64,000 nucleotides of DNA from Magnolia sinica (Eukaryota; Streptophyta; Magnoliopsida; Magnoliales; Magnoliaceae): NCBI RefSeq assembly GCF_029962835.1, contig NC_080588.1, forward strand, positions 49,769,001 through 49,833,000, written 5' to 3'. Shown here in pieces: positions 23,233-34,522 of this stretch (the stretch's first letter is position 1; each line of letters opens with the position of its first letter). The notes under the pieces are model-generated. The model had not been told where the DNA came from. It ran no database searches and saw only the letters and a list, made by a program, of their open reading frames with translations. The position numbers were made by a program, and so were the translations under genes.

Positions 23233-24683
23233 TGTTGAGGGTCAAATATTGCATATTGGACCCCACTTTTTACTTAGTTTTATGAACATGATAATGCTTA
23301 ATGTTCTATTTTAATCATGTTTGTGTTGCAAGGTGAGTTTAAGAACTTGGATTGAAAAGGATGCTAAAAGAATTATTTAATGCTCAAGAATCATCAAAGT
23401 CAAGAGTGGATCTAATGGAACTAAGAATGAAGAATGGACACATTAAAGATCCAAGAAAACTAAGTCGAGAAGGAAGAAAATCGAAGTTTTGAAGTGAAAT
23501 TAGGCTAACTTCAACCAGTCCTGGATCCGGCTCGACTAGTCCTGGCTACGCACGACTGGTCCTAGACTCTGCTCGATCGGTCGAAGCTCGACCCATTGAA
23601 GGTGTCTCGACTCGAATTTCAGTGAGTAAAACATCAAAATCTTCATCCTGCTCGACCAGTCGAAGGAGACCCTCGACCGGTCGAGGACGTCCCACGACCA
23701 GTCGAAGACGGCCCACGACCAGTCAATGGTTACGCAATTTTTGCGCGAACTGCGAAAGTTTGAGACCGTTTCCGAAAATTTCCACTCGGTGCAAAAGTGT
23801 AAGACCTGAAACCATAAATAGGAGTTCCTAGGGCATCCCTAAGGATCATCTAGGGTTTGGGGAGTGGAGAAAAAGCGTGGAGAAGCCGTCGTCAAGAGTT
23901 TTTCTTCCTTTTCCTTAGTTATTTTTATGCTTTTCTTAAGAGATTCTAGTTCAATCATGCCTATGGTTGGATAAACCTCTTATCTAGGGCTAAAAGGTGA
24001 AGCTTGTAGTGTGATGGGATGTTTCTATTACTTTGATTTATGTTTATATTGAACTCTCTTTGATTCTAGTTTGATTATAAGGAATACTTTCAGTTTTTAA
24101 TGGTTTGTTGTGACTCAAATTACAATAGATCTGCGATAGCTTTGAGTATGTTCTTTTCATGTATGGAGATTGTGAAATTAGGAAATCCTGTTGTTCACCA
24201 TCGTCCCTTGGGCATGGTTGGATGATGGAATCCTGCCTAACTTTCACAATTCTCTCAGATTGGTTAAGGGATTGGTAAATCCTATTGTTTGCCTTGTCTC
24301 CTGGGCATGGTTTTGTGATGGAATTGCCTCCAATTCTCATACCTCTCATCCATTGAGAATTAGGTCAAAGGAAGTTTAGATTTGATTGTACTGAGATATC
24401 TTCCAATTGGATAGGACAGGACTCCGATTCCAATAGCGTGACTTGAATCAAGCATAAATCTCCCTAATCTTTACAAGTGGATCCTTAGAAACCCTAGTTT
24501 CACACCTTTGAATTTCTTAAATTTTTCATTAAATCTCTCACAATTACTCTCAAATATTTTAAAATTTTCTAGTTCTTCTTCTAGTTGCTTTCAGAAAACA
24601 CACGAGATTAGTCCTTGTGGATTCGACTTCGGTCTCATGGAGATTATTACTACATCGCGACCCTACACTTGGGGTTGTAAACA
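23233..24683 (+). repeat. 3' LTR of element A (1451 bp)
   Basis: It starts TGTTGAGGGTCAAATATTG and ends GGGGTTGTAAACA. It is full length compared with F (1450 bp), while its 5' partner has lost about 615 bp. It carries the palindromic array at 23512-23730 and a TATA-like CATAAATAGGAG near 23814. It is followed by CGAAC (24684-24688), the right target duplication. Confidence 0.9.
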
Positions 24684-24688
24684 CGAAC
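24684..24688. other. Right target-site duplication of element A (CGAAC)
   Basis: CGAAC here equals 3814-3818. After it, minus-strand RNase H of element B resumes at the interrupted codons (reverse strand: MEKELLAVLF before the cut, FALEKFR after it at 3813). Confidence 0.85.
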
Positions 24689-26495
24689 AATACGGCTAAG
24701 AGTTCTTTTTCCATGGTAGAGTAGTTCATTTGAATAGGATTTAAAGTTCTACTTGAGTAGTGTATAACATAGGGCTTCTTCTCTTTTCTCTGACCTAACA
24801 CCACCCTAAAAGCATAGTCGAACGCATCGCAAATAATCTCAAAAGGAAGGTTCCAGTCGGGTGGCTACATAATTGATGTGGTGGTAAACATGCCCTTGAG
24901 CTTGGAAAAAAGCTTCCTTGCATTGCTCAGTCCACTCCTATGGTACATCCTTTTAAAGTAGATTGCATAAAGGATGAGAGAGGTGACTAAAGTCCTTTAT
25001 GAATCTTTTGTAAAATCCGACGTTTCCTAAAAGGGATCGCATGTCTTGTATGTTCTTGGGTGGAGTTAAGTTAGAGATGAGATCAATCTTAGCCTTATCT
25101 ACCTCAATTCTTTTAGACGAGATGATATGTCCAAAAATAATTCTCTTATGAACCATGAAATGACACTTCTCCCAATTTAGTACTAAGTTCTTTTTCTCAC
25201 ATCGCTTTAGCACACATTTAAGATTCTCCAAATAATCGCTGAAGGATGGACCAAAGATAGAGAAGTTATCTATGAAGACCTCTAAATATTGCCCCACAAT
25301 GTCAGAAAAAATACTCATCATGTATCACTGAAAAGTGATGGGGGCAGTACATAGTCCGAATGGCATCCTTCGGTAAGTAAAGGTGCCAAGGAACATGTGA
25401 ATGTGATCTTTTACTGGTCTTCAGGGGCTATCTCTATCTGGTTGTAGCCTGAATACCCGTCAAGGAAGCAATAGTATGAGTTACCAACTAGTCTTTCTAA
25501 ATTTTGATCAATAAAGGGTAAAGGAAAGTGGTCCTTCCTCATAACAGTATTCAATTTCATGTAGTCAATACACATTCTCCAACCAGTAGCAACTCTAGTT
25601 GGCACGAGTTCATTATTGGCATTGGCTACTATGGTGATTCCGGACTTCTTAGGAACCACCTAAGTTGGACTCACCCATTGGCTATCCGATATAGGGTATA
25701 TGATACCCACATCTTATAACTTAAGAACCTCAGCCTTAACCACTTCCTTCATGTTTGGATTTAGTCTACGTTGTGGTTGTCGGGAGGTCTTTGCATTATC
25801 ATCTAGATAAATGCGGTGAGTACAAATCAAAGGGTCGATTCCCTTGAGGTCCGCAATCGACCATCCAATGAATCTTTTATGCTCAATGAGAGTAGAGATA
25901 AACATACTCTTCTATTCTTTCTCAAGGTGGAAAGAAATCACCACCGGGTATGTCACATCTTGACTTAAATAGACATATGTCAAATCAGAGGGTAAAAGTT
26001 TTAGGTCAAGCTTTGGTGCTTTAAGGTTAGATGGCAGAGGCACTACATTATTTTGGGATAATTCTTCAAATTGTGGCCTCCACTGGTTGACTTCAAGTAC
26101 CAGCATGGTATCTAGCATGGTTCCCATCTCTCTAATCATATCATCTTCCAAATCATGGGAGTGGGCCAAGCACGTCTCTAAAGGGTCAAATGATAAGGTC
26201 AGAAGTGTTCTATCTTCCTCAAAAGAGTTAAGCAAGTTAATATCATGAGAATCGTCATTATACTCTAACTGTTTGCCTGTATTAAAAAAGATATTTAGCT
26301 TTAATGTCATATTTTCAAAAGACAAACTCATGAATCCATTCCTGCAATTAATGATTGCATTTGATGTGGCAAGGAATGGCGACCAAGAATGACAGGAATT
26401 TGAGTGCTATGTCCACAATGAGTTAAGTATCCAGGACAATAAAATCTATTGGGTAGTAGAATTTGTCAACCTGGACTACCACATCATCAATTATT
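24689..26495 (-). pseudogene. Element B pol, 5' half: protease end, RT, RNase H start
   Basis: Minus-strand Athila pol, reading from 26495 leftward: end of protease (GIIDDVVVQVDKFYYP), the acidic spacer (FDPLETCLAHSHDLEDDMI, VNQWRPQFEELS), RT with WRMCIDYMKLNT and FLDGYSGYNQI (motif A intact), and the catalytic motif EVFIDNFSIFGPSF near 25270. In that motif the second Asp of the DD pair is Asn, so RT is dead. RNase H begins at VLGQRKEKKPYVIHY and stops at the A insertion. Open pieces are 25912-26331, 25714-25905, 25411-25659 and 24953-25321. The upstream gag and LTR of B are absent; at about 26496 the sequence switches to LTR of E on the other strand. Confidence 0.85.
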
Positions 26496-26775
26496 CCTGG
26501 ACTCCGATTCCAGTTGTGTTCTTATATCAAGCATAGTATCACCCTGATTGCTACAAGTAGATCCTTAGAAACCCTAGTTCGCACCTTTAAATTTACAAGT
26601 TTTAATTACTTTAATCAAAATTACACTTTCAATTACTTCAAAATTAGATTCACATCTTCTTCTATTTTTAATTCTATTTAAATTCAGAAACATACAAGTT
26701 TAGTCCCTATGGATTCGACCTCAGTCTTATCGAGATTATTACTACATCAAGACCCTATACTTGGGGTTGTAAACA
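26496..26775 (+). repeat. Truncated 5' LTR tail of element E
   Basis: GGACTCCGATTCCAGTTGTG through ACTTGGGGTTGTAAACA matches the last 280 bp of the F and A LTRs. The first part of the LTR, including any promoter, is missing. Confidence 0.8.
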
Positions 26776-26781
26776 AGTTTT

Positions 26782-26799
26782 TCGCACCGTTACCAAGGA
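26782..26799 (+). promoter_or_regulatory. Degenerate primer-binding site, element E
   Basis: TCGCACCGTTACCAAGGA sits seven bases past the LTR end, as in A. About five positions differ from the tRNA-Asp complement, so it is decayed. The 422 bp to the gag start (26800-27221) are leader with the conserved GCTGAGAGTGTTTCATGCCC word near 27090. Confidence 0.65.
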
Positions 26800-27221
26800 C
26801 CGACGGTTACATTTTTCTGAGACTGATTAGTTTTAGAATTAGGTTAAGATTAGGATTTATTTACTTTATATTTTTTGGTTAGGGTTTTTCTAATTTATTT
26901 TTAAAAACTAGTTTACTTTCTATTTCTAGGATTAGAAACTTTCCTAATTTATTTTTAGAAACTAATTTGTTTTCCTTTTTCTTCTGCAGGATCCCAATAT
27001 AGAAACTTCTAATTTGGTAACTTCTTTCTAATTCTAGATTTCTATTTCTCTTTGTTTTTAGGTTTAGGTTAGATTCTGAAATTGAGGGCTGAGAGTGTTT
27101 CATGCCCAAGTGGGTTTGTGATAACACTCGACATCATTTGAGTGAAGGAGGATTGGTTGAGGGGTTATCTATCCATCACAGGATTAGAAACCACTCGAGA
27201 TCCATAGAGTTAACTGAAGTT

Positions 27222-28800
27222 ATGGCTATCAATCAACCTCCAAATCCACCTCAACCTAGGGTTGAGGAAATCCAGGATGAGAATAAGGTGCATCAAGCAC
27301 CCCCGCCTCATACTTTACGAGATTATTTACAACCGGCAGGGGTAAGAACGCCTTCATGTTTGGTTTTTCAAGAAAATATGGGACATATGGATATCAAGCC
27401 AGGGTGATCCAACTCCTTACAAAATTCCATGGACTTGAATCTGAAAATCCATATTTACACTTGAAAGAGTTTGATGAGATCATAGCCACTTTATATTTTC
27501 CTAACTTGTTTGATGACTCAGTCAGGCTGAAACTCTTTCCCTTTTCTTTGAAAGAGAAAGCTAAGACGTGGTTGCATTTGCTACATCCTCGATTTATTGG
27601 TAAATGAAACGATATGATAAGGGAGTTCATAAAGAAATTTTTTCCACACCATAAAATGAACACCCTTAGAAAGTCAATCATGAACTTCACCCAAAAGGAA
27701 GATGAAACATTCTTCCATTGTTGGGAGCAGTTCAAGGATCTTGTCAGTTCATGCCCAGAACACGATTTTGAAACATGGCGCATTACACACTTTTTCTATA
27801 ATGGATTGACATCCTCCATGTGTCAATTGGTCGATACAATGTACAATGGGGAATTCATGAACAAAAATGTCGATGATGTATGGGATTATTTGGACAGACT
27901 TACTAAAAACTCACAATCATGGGACGTCTCTCCAAAATTGAGCACCACCTCTAGGCCCGCTCAATCAAGTGAGATGGGTGGAATATACCTTCTAAAAGAG
28001 GATGATGATATCAATGCTAAAGTGGTTAATCTCATAAGGAAATTCAAGGCCATGCAACTAAAGAAGGATAAGGCTAAGGAAACTGCTTGGGGTATTTGTG
28101 CTTGCAACATTCACACAACTGAAAATTGCCAAACAATACCTACTTTTCAAGAGGTATTGAATGAGCAATATAATGCCATGAATAATTACCAAAGGCCTTT
28201 CAATAGACCCATCTCCAATACATACAATCCTAGTTGGAGAAATTATCCAAATTTTAGTCAGAGGAATGGACAAACTGCTACTCCTCAAGGATTCCCTAAT
28301 CAAATTCCAAATCAAGGGAAACCTCAAGAAGAACCGGTTCAAAATTCCACACAAACTTAGGAGCTTACCCAAGCATTACGAGAACTTATAAAATTTATGC
28401 AAATGATGGATTCATGTGTTACGATTATAGAGAAGGGGATGCTTCCTACTCAACCTTTCTCCAATCATAAATCACAATACAAAATAAGTGATCCAAGATC
28501 TTCAAATCAAATGGTGCAAGCTAAGTCTATAACCACCCTTAGGAGTGGGAAAATAATTGACAAATCTATTCCAATAAGGGCTGAAATGTCTAAGGACCCA
28601 GAAATAGATGAAACTGATAGACCTAACACTACTCCACAAGAATTAGAACCAGAACTTTAAGGCAAGCCGATTGCACCATTCCTCCAATGGTTGATTACAC
28701 CAAAACCTCTCCCTAACTCTTAGGACATTCTAGAGGTACTGAAATAAGTGAAAGTCAATATTCCTCTACTAGATGCCATTAAACAAACACCCTTATATGC
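27222..28800 (+). pseudogene. gag of element E
   Basis: The best-kept gag of this family here. It starts at ATG 27222 (MAINQPPNPPQPRVEE), with a proline-rich N-terminus, PPHTLRDYLQPAG, a one-base loss near 27405, the gag core (IREFIKKFFPHHKMNTLRKS in the open stretch 27614-28360), LDRLTKNSQSWD and MGGIYLLKEDDDIN. The zinc knuckle near 28085-28130 reads WGICACNIHTTENC: the first Cys of CX2CX4HX4C is Trp. The Asn/Gln/Pro-rich tail includes QRPFNRPISNTYNPSW, and SITTLRSGK is in the next open stretch. Stops occur at 27606, 28358 and 28658. Confidence 0.85.
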
Positions 28801-29475
28801 CAAATTTCTGAAAGATTTGTTTACAAGCAAAAGAAGGTAAAGTATTCTAAAGAAAATATTTTTAACAGAAAAAGCGAGTGCTATCCTAAAGCAAGATGTG
28901 CCAAAGAAATAAAAAGATCCCAGTAGTCCAACCATTGCTTATGCAATTAAGAATTACCGTATTGAGCATGCACTTCTTGACTTAGGAGCGACAATAAATC
29001 TAATCCCATACTTGGTCTACGAACAACTAGGTCTAGGTGAAGTAAAACTCACCCGGACCACATTACACTTGTCGATCGCTCAGTTCATGTACCGAGAGGG
29101 ATAATTGAGGATGTGTTAGTCCAGGTGACAAATTCTACTACCCAGTAGATTTTATCGTCCTAGATACTCAACCCATCGTAGACATGAGCACTTAAATTCC
29201 TATCATTCTTGGTCGCCCATTCCTTGTCACATCAAATATTATCATTAATTGCAGGAATGGAGTCATGAGTTTGTCTTTTGGAAATATGACATTAGAGCTA
29301 AATATCTTTTTCAATAGAAGCAAATAGTTAGAGGATGATGACAATTCTCATCATATTAACCTGATTGACTCTTTCGTGGAAGATAGAACTCTTCTGACGT
29401 TATCCTCTGACCCTTTAGAGATGTGCCCGGCCCACTCCCATGATTTAGAAGATGATATGATTAGGGAGATGGGAA
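28801..29475 (+). pseudogene. Protease and spacer start, element E
   Basis: An Athila protease with its active site kept: ALLDLGATINLIP near 28968-29006 (the Asp-Leu-Gly-Ala form seen in this group), then YEQLGLGEVK. Frameshifts follow near 29060 and 29125. PVDFIVLDTQPIVDMST, then ILGRPFLVTSN and the acidic spacer (near 29380-29475) are in other frames. A stop lies at 28841 and another at about 28911. It ends at the D junction in the codons for MIREMGT. Confidence 0.8.
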
Positions 29476-29861
29476 CTACCTCAATCCACTTGGAAACATA
29501 TTCCACACCAACCAATATATAAAGAAATCTAAAAGAAGATGAAAATAGGTTGATAAAATCAATACCCCAATAATCAAAAAATTTTAATGGTAAAATAGGG
29601 GATAAAGGTATCATGTTGCGCTGAGACACTCTTCCTAATCTTTAACATCTATCACAAGCAACACAGAAAACATACATGTCTTTAAACATGATAGGCCGGT
29701 AGAAAACACACTAAAGGATTTTTGTAATGATTTTCTTAACAGAAAAATGGCCACCACATGCTTTCATGTTGCAAAAGGAAATAACACTCTGAACTTCATT
29801 TTTTTGGGACACAACGTCTAAAAATTTGATCAGTCCCATATTTATATAAATACGGGTCATC
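29476..29861 (-). pseudogene. Integrase start, element D
   Basis: The N-terminal part of integrase: zinc-binding region near 29640-29850 (degraded), then MSQRNMIPLSPILP and the core start WGIDFINLFSSSF, with the first catalytic Asp kept, followed by VGVEYVSKWIEVVP. It is cut there; the reading runs on into antisense E sequence, so the apparent ORF 29351-29629 is half chimeric. A six-base overlap (GGGAAC, 29471-29476) at the junction suggests end joining. Confidence 0.75.
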
Positions 29862-30560
29862 CTAGAAGAAGTTCCTAACCTCAGTTTTAAAACGCTTCCT
29901 ATCTTGTGACTTCCAATGATATGAAATTTTTCCTGTCACAAGATAGTTCGTTATATCCTCATACGAAGGCAATTTAGAGATCGCAAATACTTGTTCATCA
30001 GGGAAAGTGTCCTGGATATGCATCTCCTCAGTGGAATCATCTAACACCAATCTGGAAAGGTGATCGGCCACTACGTTCTCTACTCATTTCTTATCTTTTA
30101 TCTCTAAGTCAAATTCCTAGAGTAAGAGGATCCATCTCAAAAGTCTCGGCTTTACATCCTTCTTAGATAGCAAATATTTCAAAGCAGAGTGGTCCACAAA
30201 AATGACCACTTTAGATCCCATCAAGTAGGACTTAATCTTATCCAAAGCAAAAATTACTGCACGTAACTCCTTTTCAGTTGTTGAGTAGTTCACTTGGGCC
30301 GAGTTTAGAGTCCTACTCGCATAGTAAATAACATAGGGTCGTTTATCTTTCCTTTGACCCAAAACAACCCCTATGGCATAATCACATGCATGGCACATTA
30401 GTTCAAAAGGAAGTGTCCAATCTGGTGGATGCATAATAGGTGCAGTGGTAAGGGATGATTTAATTTTATTAAAGGCACTTGCACACTCATCTGTCCACTT
30501 AAATGGGACATCCTTTTGAAGAAGATTAGTTAAGGGACTAGTAATGGCACTAAAGTCCTT
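29862..30560 (-). pseudogene. RNase H of element D
   Basis: Within the open stretch 30117-30710 the RT connection (FYRRFIKDFS, LLQKDVPFKW) runs into RNase [59 protein letters not shown] and PRLLRWILLL. The first catalytic Asp (MCDAS in relatives) is His, so activity is lost. A stop near 30117 splits off the tether, which continues as MADHLSRLVLDDSTEEMHIQ in 29862-30071. Confidence 0.85.
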
Positions 30561-31440
30561 GATGAATCTTCTATAGAAACCAGCGTGCCCTAGAAGTGAT
30601 CTAATATCTCTAACAGTTCGGGGAATTGGTAAATTAGCAATAATGTCAAGTTTTGAGCGATCCACCTCGATTCCATTTTTTAAGATAACATGAAATGATA
30701 ATTTTTCCAATTTAAGACAAGTTACTTCTCTTCACACTTATTTAAGACAAGAGATCAATTGTTGAGGCATTCCTCAAAACTACTCCCAAATATAGAGAAG
30801 TCATCCATGAAAACCTCAAGAAACTTCCCAACCATATTTTAAAAAAATACTTATCATACACCGTTAGAAAGTTACTGGGGCATTGCATAATCCAAATGGC
30901 ATCCGTTTGAAAGCAAACGTGTCAAATGGACAAGTGAACATGGTTTTCTCTTGGTCTTTCAGGGCTATCTCTATTTGGTTATATTCGGAATATCCATTAA
31001 GGAAACTATAGAATGAGGGACTTGTTACCCTTTTTAAAACTTGATCAATGAATGGTAGAGGGAAATGGTCCTTCTTTGTGACCATATTCAATTTTCTATA
31101 GTCAATACAAATACGTTAACCTGTGGTGACACGTGTTTGTATAATTTCATTATTAGAATTTTGCACAATAGTTATTTCAAATTTCTTTGGAACTACTTGG
31201 GTTGGACTCACCCAAAAACTATCAGATATTGGGTAGATGATTCCCAAATCCAACAATTTGATCACCTCATTTTTTACAACTTCTATCATGTTTGGATTGA
31301 GACGCCTTTGAGGTTGTTTAATTGGTTTGGTGTCCTCATCGAGGTGGATTTGATGGGAACATATGGAAGGGCGTATACCCTTAATGTCAAAAATGGTCCA
31401 TCCTAAGGCTCGTTAGTGGTCCCTTAGAATATTTAACAAT
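30561..31440 (-). pseudogene. Reverse transcriptase of element D
   Basis: A fragmented RT. Readable parts are KKDHFPLPFIDQVLKR, FLNGYSEYNQIEIALKDQEK, MPFGLCNAPVTF (30864-31091), then in another frame EVFMDDFSIFG near 30800 (Asp-Asp kept) and VDRSKLDIIANLPIPR, RDIRSLLGHAGFYRRF. Motif A has Asn for the catalytic Asp (FLNGYS), as in C. Upstream, the N-terminal part (VVPKKFEI, WVSPTQ) lies near 31120-31210. Stops and indels are frequent near 30720-30860. Confidence 0.8.
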
Positions 31441-32410
31441 TTAATCTCTTAATCCTTATCTAAAAATGAAGAGATCACCATAAGATAAGTTTCATTTTCA
31501 TAGTATACATACTTAAGCTCATTTAGTAGTGGTTTTAGATCAAGCTTTGGAGCATTGGTTGGTGATGACAGAGGTCACAAGTTCTCGATAGAAAGGATTT
31601 GAGTGCGCGGTCTCTATCAGAATATACCAATGTTCTGGGTGGTAGTGCTCTCATTATCATCATAAATTTCAACAAGCACTTTTTTAAATCAGAATTTTTC
31701 AAGTCCCCAAAGACTTTAATCAATTCCTTAGATAGGCTAGGTTCTGATTCCTCTTCCTCTATCAAGCAATCCATAAAATTCAGCTCATATGTCTAATTAT
31801 TGTCTATAGGCTGCTTATATAGATTGAAATTATTATGCTCTAAGGTCATGTTACCAAAAGACAACTTCATCATTCCATTCTTATAATTGATGATTACATT
31901 TGAAGTTGTTAGGAATGGGTGGCCTAAAATAATGGGAACTTAAGCGCTAACATTTACACATGGTTTAATGTCTAGTACAATAAAATCCGTAGGGAAGTAG
32001 AATTACTCCACTTAGACTAACACATCCTCTAAAATTCCCATGGTACCTTAATGGAGCGGTCAACAAGTTAGAGTGTAATCGTGGTTGGTTTAAGCTCGCC
32101 CAACCCCATTTGTTGGTAAATAGAATAAGGTACTAAGTCGACGCTTGCACCCAAATCTAGTAAAGCATGCTCAATTTGAAAATTCCCAATAATACAAGGA
32201 ATAGTGAGACTTCCCGGGTCTTTGTATTTAGGTACGGCCCTTTTTTGAATGATAGCGCTCACTTTCTCAGTGAGAAAAGCCTTCTTGTGCATGTTTAATT
32301 TACTCTTCACAGTGCACGTCCTAGAGATATTTGGCATATGATGGAATTTGTCTAATGGCATCAAGCAGAGGAATATTGATAGTCACCTTTTGGAGCACAT
32401 CTAACACCTC
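31441..32410 (-). pseudogene. Protease and spacer, element D
   Basis: 32068-32364 is open and holds the protease N-terminal region: KAFLTEKVSAIIQKRAVPKY, IPCIIGNFQIEHALLDLGAS (catalytic Asp kept) and YSIYQQMGLGELKP. The flap and end of protease follow to about 31870 in broken frames. The acidic spacer is in 31535-31774 (MDCLIEEEESEPSLSKELIK...), with a premature stop at its end. Confidence 0.8.
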
Positions 32411-33996
32411 TTAAAATTTTATGGGGACATTCGAGTTCCGAAGTCTAAATGGGAACGGAACTAGAGGCTCATGTGACTTAGTCTTTTTATCCTTTTGTTG
32501 TTGCGGCTCTTGAACCATAGCCGGTTCATCATTCTTTTGAGACGGTGGCTCATCCTCCGGTATTTCTACAGGTTGTATTATCTTGTTATTGACTTCTTTT
32601 CCACTTCTCAAGGAAATGATGGACTTAGCTTGTTCATAATGTAACTCACTTGGATTTACGTCTCCAATGAAATATGTATTTTTAGGGTTTGGCACAAGTT
32701 GAGAAGGAAGTGTGCCTTTTTCCCTAGCATTTAGTTGAGTCTCAATCCTAGCCATGGCTGTCTTTAATTCTTGATTTGATTGGATTAGAGACTGATTCAT
32801 TTGAGCTTGAGAGTTCATGAATGCGGTCAATGCATCCTTCACAGATGATCGCTTTGGTAGGGGCACATATGGTGCATTGGGCACATTAATTTATAGTTCA
32901 CTCCTCTAACTAAGATTAGGATGGTTACACCAATTTGGATTGTACATGTTTCCTACTGGTTGCATAACTGGCCTTTAGTAGTTATTTATAGCATTTGCTT
33001 GCCTTGATATCTTGAACAACTAGGATTGTTGGACAATCCTTTGTATCATGGTCGGCACCACCACAAATGCTACAAAAATTACCTAAGGAGGTGTTTTCTT
33101 TAATCGCATCAACCTTCCTAATTTTCAAGGCTTCGACCTTTCTAGCCAATGCAGCGAATTTTACATTAAGGTCATCTTCCTCTCTTAGGACATACATCCC
33201 CGCTTTCTCTCTAAGAATGGGTTTAGTTTAGTCTGATTTAATAGAGACATCCCATGCCTGAGTATTCTCTGCTAACATGTCTAGAAAATCCCAAGCCTCA
33301 TTATGATCTTTGTCAAGAAAGGTTCCACCACACATCATCTCTATGAACTGATGGGTATCCATGGTGAGCCCCTTTCAGAACGCATCAATCAAGTGTCATG
33401 GTTCATAACCATGATGTGGGCAAGTGAGTAGAAGGTCTTTGAAGCGCTCCTAAGCTTTGAAAAATAGTTCATTCCCCTTTTGGGAGAATGACATGATTTT
33501 CGATTTTAGTGCATTTATTTTGTGCTTGATAAAGAATTTTTTTTTTAAATTCTCTACTTAAGGCTTGCCATGTAGTGATGGTATGAGGTCATAGAGAGTT
33601 GAGCCATGCTTTAGCCCGATCCTTTAGAGAAAATAAGAATAACCTAATTTTGAGTGCATCCTTATTGTCATTATTTACTTGTAATGTTGCAATCACTTCC
33701 TCAAAGTCCTTGAGGTGCAAGTAGGGGCTTTCAAAATCCAAGCCATGAAATTTAAGAATTAATTGAATCACACCTGGTTTAAAATTAATATTCCCTGTGT
33801 GAACAAGGAACACATTGCAGGATGGTAAAGTTGATCTCTCAGAATGTAGATGTTCACATAAAGTCCGTGGTCGGTTTAACACATTCCTATGAACTTCACT
33901 CTCATCCTCATGAGGAGGATTGTGTTGATTTTCTCTGTTTTGAATTAGAGTTGGATCTGGGAGATTTGTATTTACATTATCAACTGGGTCTACCAT
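32411..33996 (-). pseudogene. gag of element D
   Basis: It starts at ATG 33996 (MVDPVDNVNTNLPDPTLIQN) and runs left. Open pieces: 33589-33996 with the N-terminal region and GVIQLILKFHGLDFESPYLH; 32982-33197 with a complete zinc knuckle CSICGGADHDTKDC (CX2CX4HX4C); 32411-32884 with a Gln/Pro/Lys-rich tail containing SIISLRSGKEVNN. Between them (33200-33590) the core is broken by stops and an A/T-tract indel near 33540. Of the four gag copies here, only D keeps all zinc ligands. Confidence 0.85.
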
Positions 33997-34504
33997 GGAA
34001 TCTAAGTGGTGTTGACTGCCTTTCCTAAATGAATGCTCATGGTCTGGGACTAGCCCACCTTCAGAGGAGAGTCAATTATTTTGATCCCTACTCCAACGAG
34101 ACATAAACCATCCATACCACACAACAAAAAACACAACTTTAAATTGCAAATATGATACTTAGATTAAAAACAAAAACTTTTCAATAACTCAAGCGGTAGA
34201 GCCGACCATAAGGGTTCAAATCACAAATCAAAATAGATAAAAAGAAAGTAAAACTAATGCAGAATTAAACTATACTAATTTGGAAAATAGATTCAGCAGA
34301 TGATCTTTGTGATCAAATAGCAACTGTAGGATAACCATAGAACTTAGGTGGTAAAATCCCAACTAAGAGCAACCTTATGTCACAATTAGTGCTTGAAAGA
34401 CAACTAAATTTACTTTCAAAGTAAAATGGAAAATCTACAGAAATTAAGGAGGTTTTAGAAAAGAACTTTCCTTAGCTATCTTGCACAGATCTAATCTATC
34501 TGTC

Positions 34505-34522
34505 TCCATGGCAACGACGTCA
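34505..34522 (-). promoter_or_regulatory. Primer-binding site (tRNA-Asp type), element D
   Basis: On the minus strand the site reads TGACGTCGTTGCCATGGA, seven bases past the LTR end; four positions differ from the tRNA-Asp complement. The stretch 33997-34504 is the leader, AT-rich and without a gene. Confidence 0.7.

Larger units (their letters stand above)
3819..24683 (+). mobile_element. Athila-like retrotransposon A, with nested insertions
   Basis: A complete but degraded Athila insertion bounded by two LTRs and CGAAC duplications. Order: shortened 5' LTR (3819-4626), tRNA-Asp primer site (4633), gag remnant (5067-6644), foreign Tekay LTR fragment in place of protease (6648-8043), RT (8044-8771), nested element C (8772-20397), RNase H and integrase (20398-22166), 3' noncoding region, 3' LTR (23233-24683). 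It interrupts RNase H of minus-strand element B: B's codons for KELLAV lie right of A and those for FALEKFR lie left. About 9.2 kb remains once C is discounted. Confidence 0.9.
26496..29475 (+). mobile_element. Athila-like retrotransposon E, left part
   Basis: Partial LTR (26496-26775), primer site, leader, gag and protease of an Athila copy of the same family as A and F. Its LTR is cut on the left: the text starts inside the LTR at the point equivalent to 2446 of F and is joined to minus-strand B protease. It is cut on the right at about 29475, where minus-strand element D begins. Its RT, RNase H and integrase continue at 35946 on the far side of D. Confidence 0.8.
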
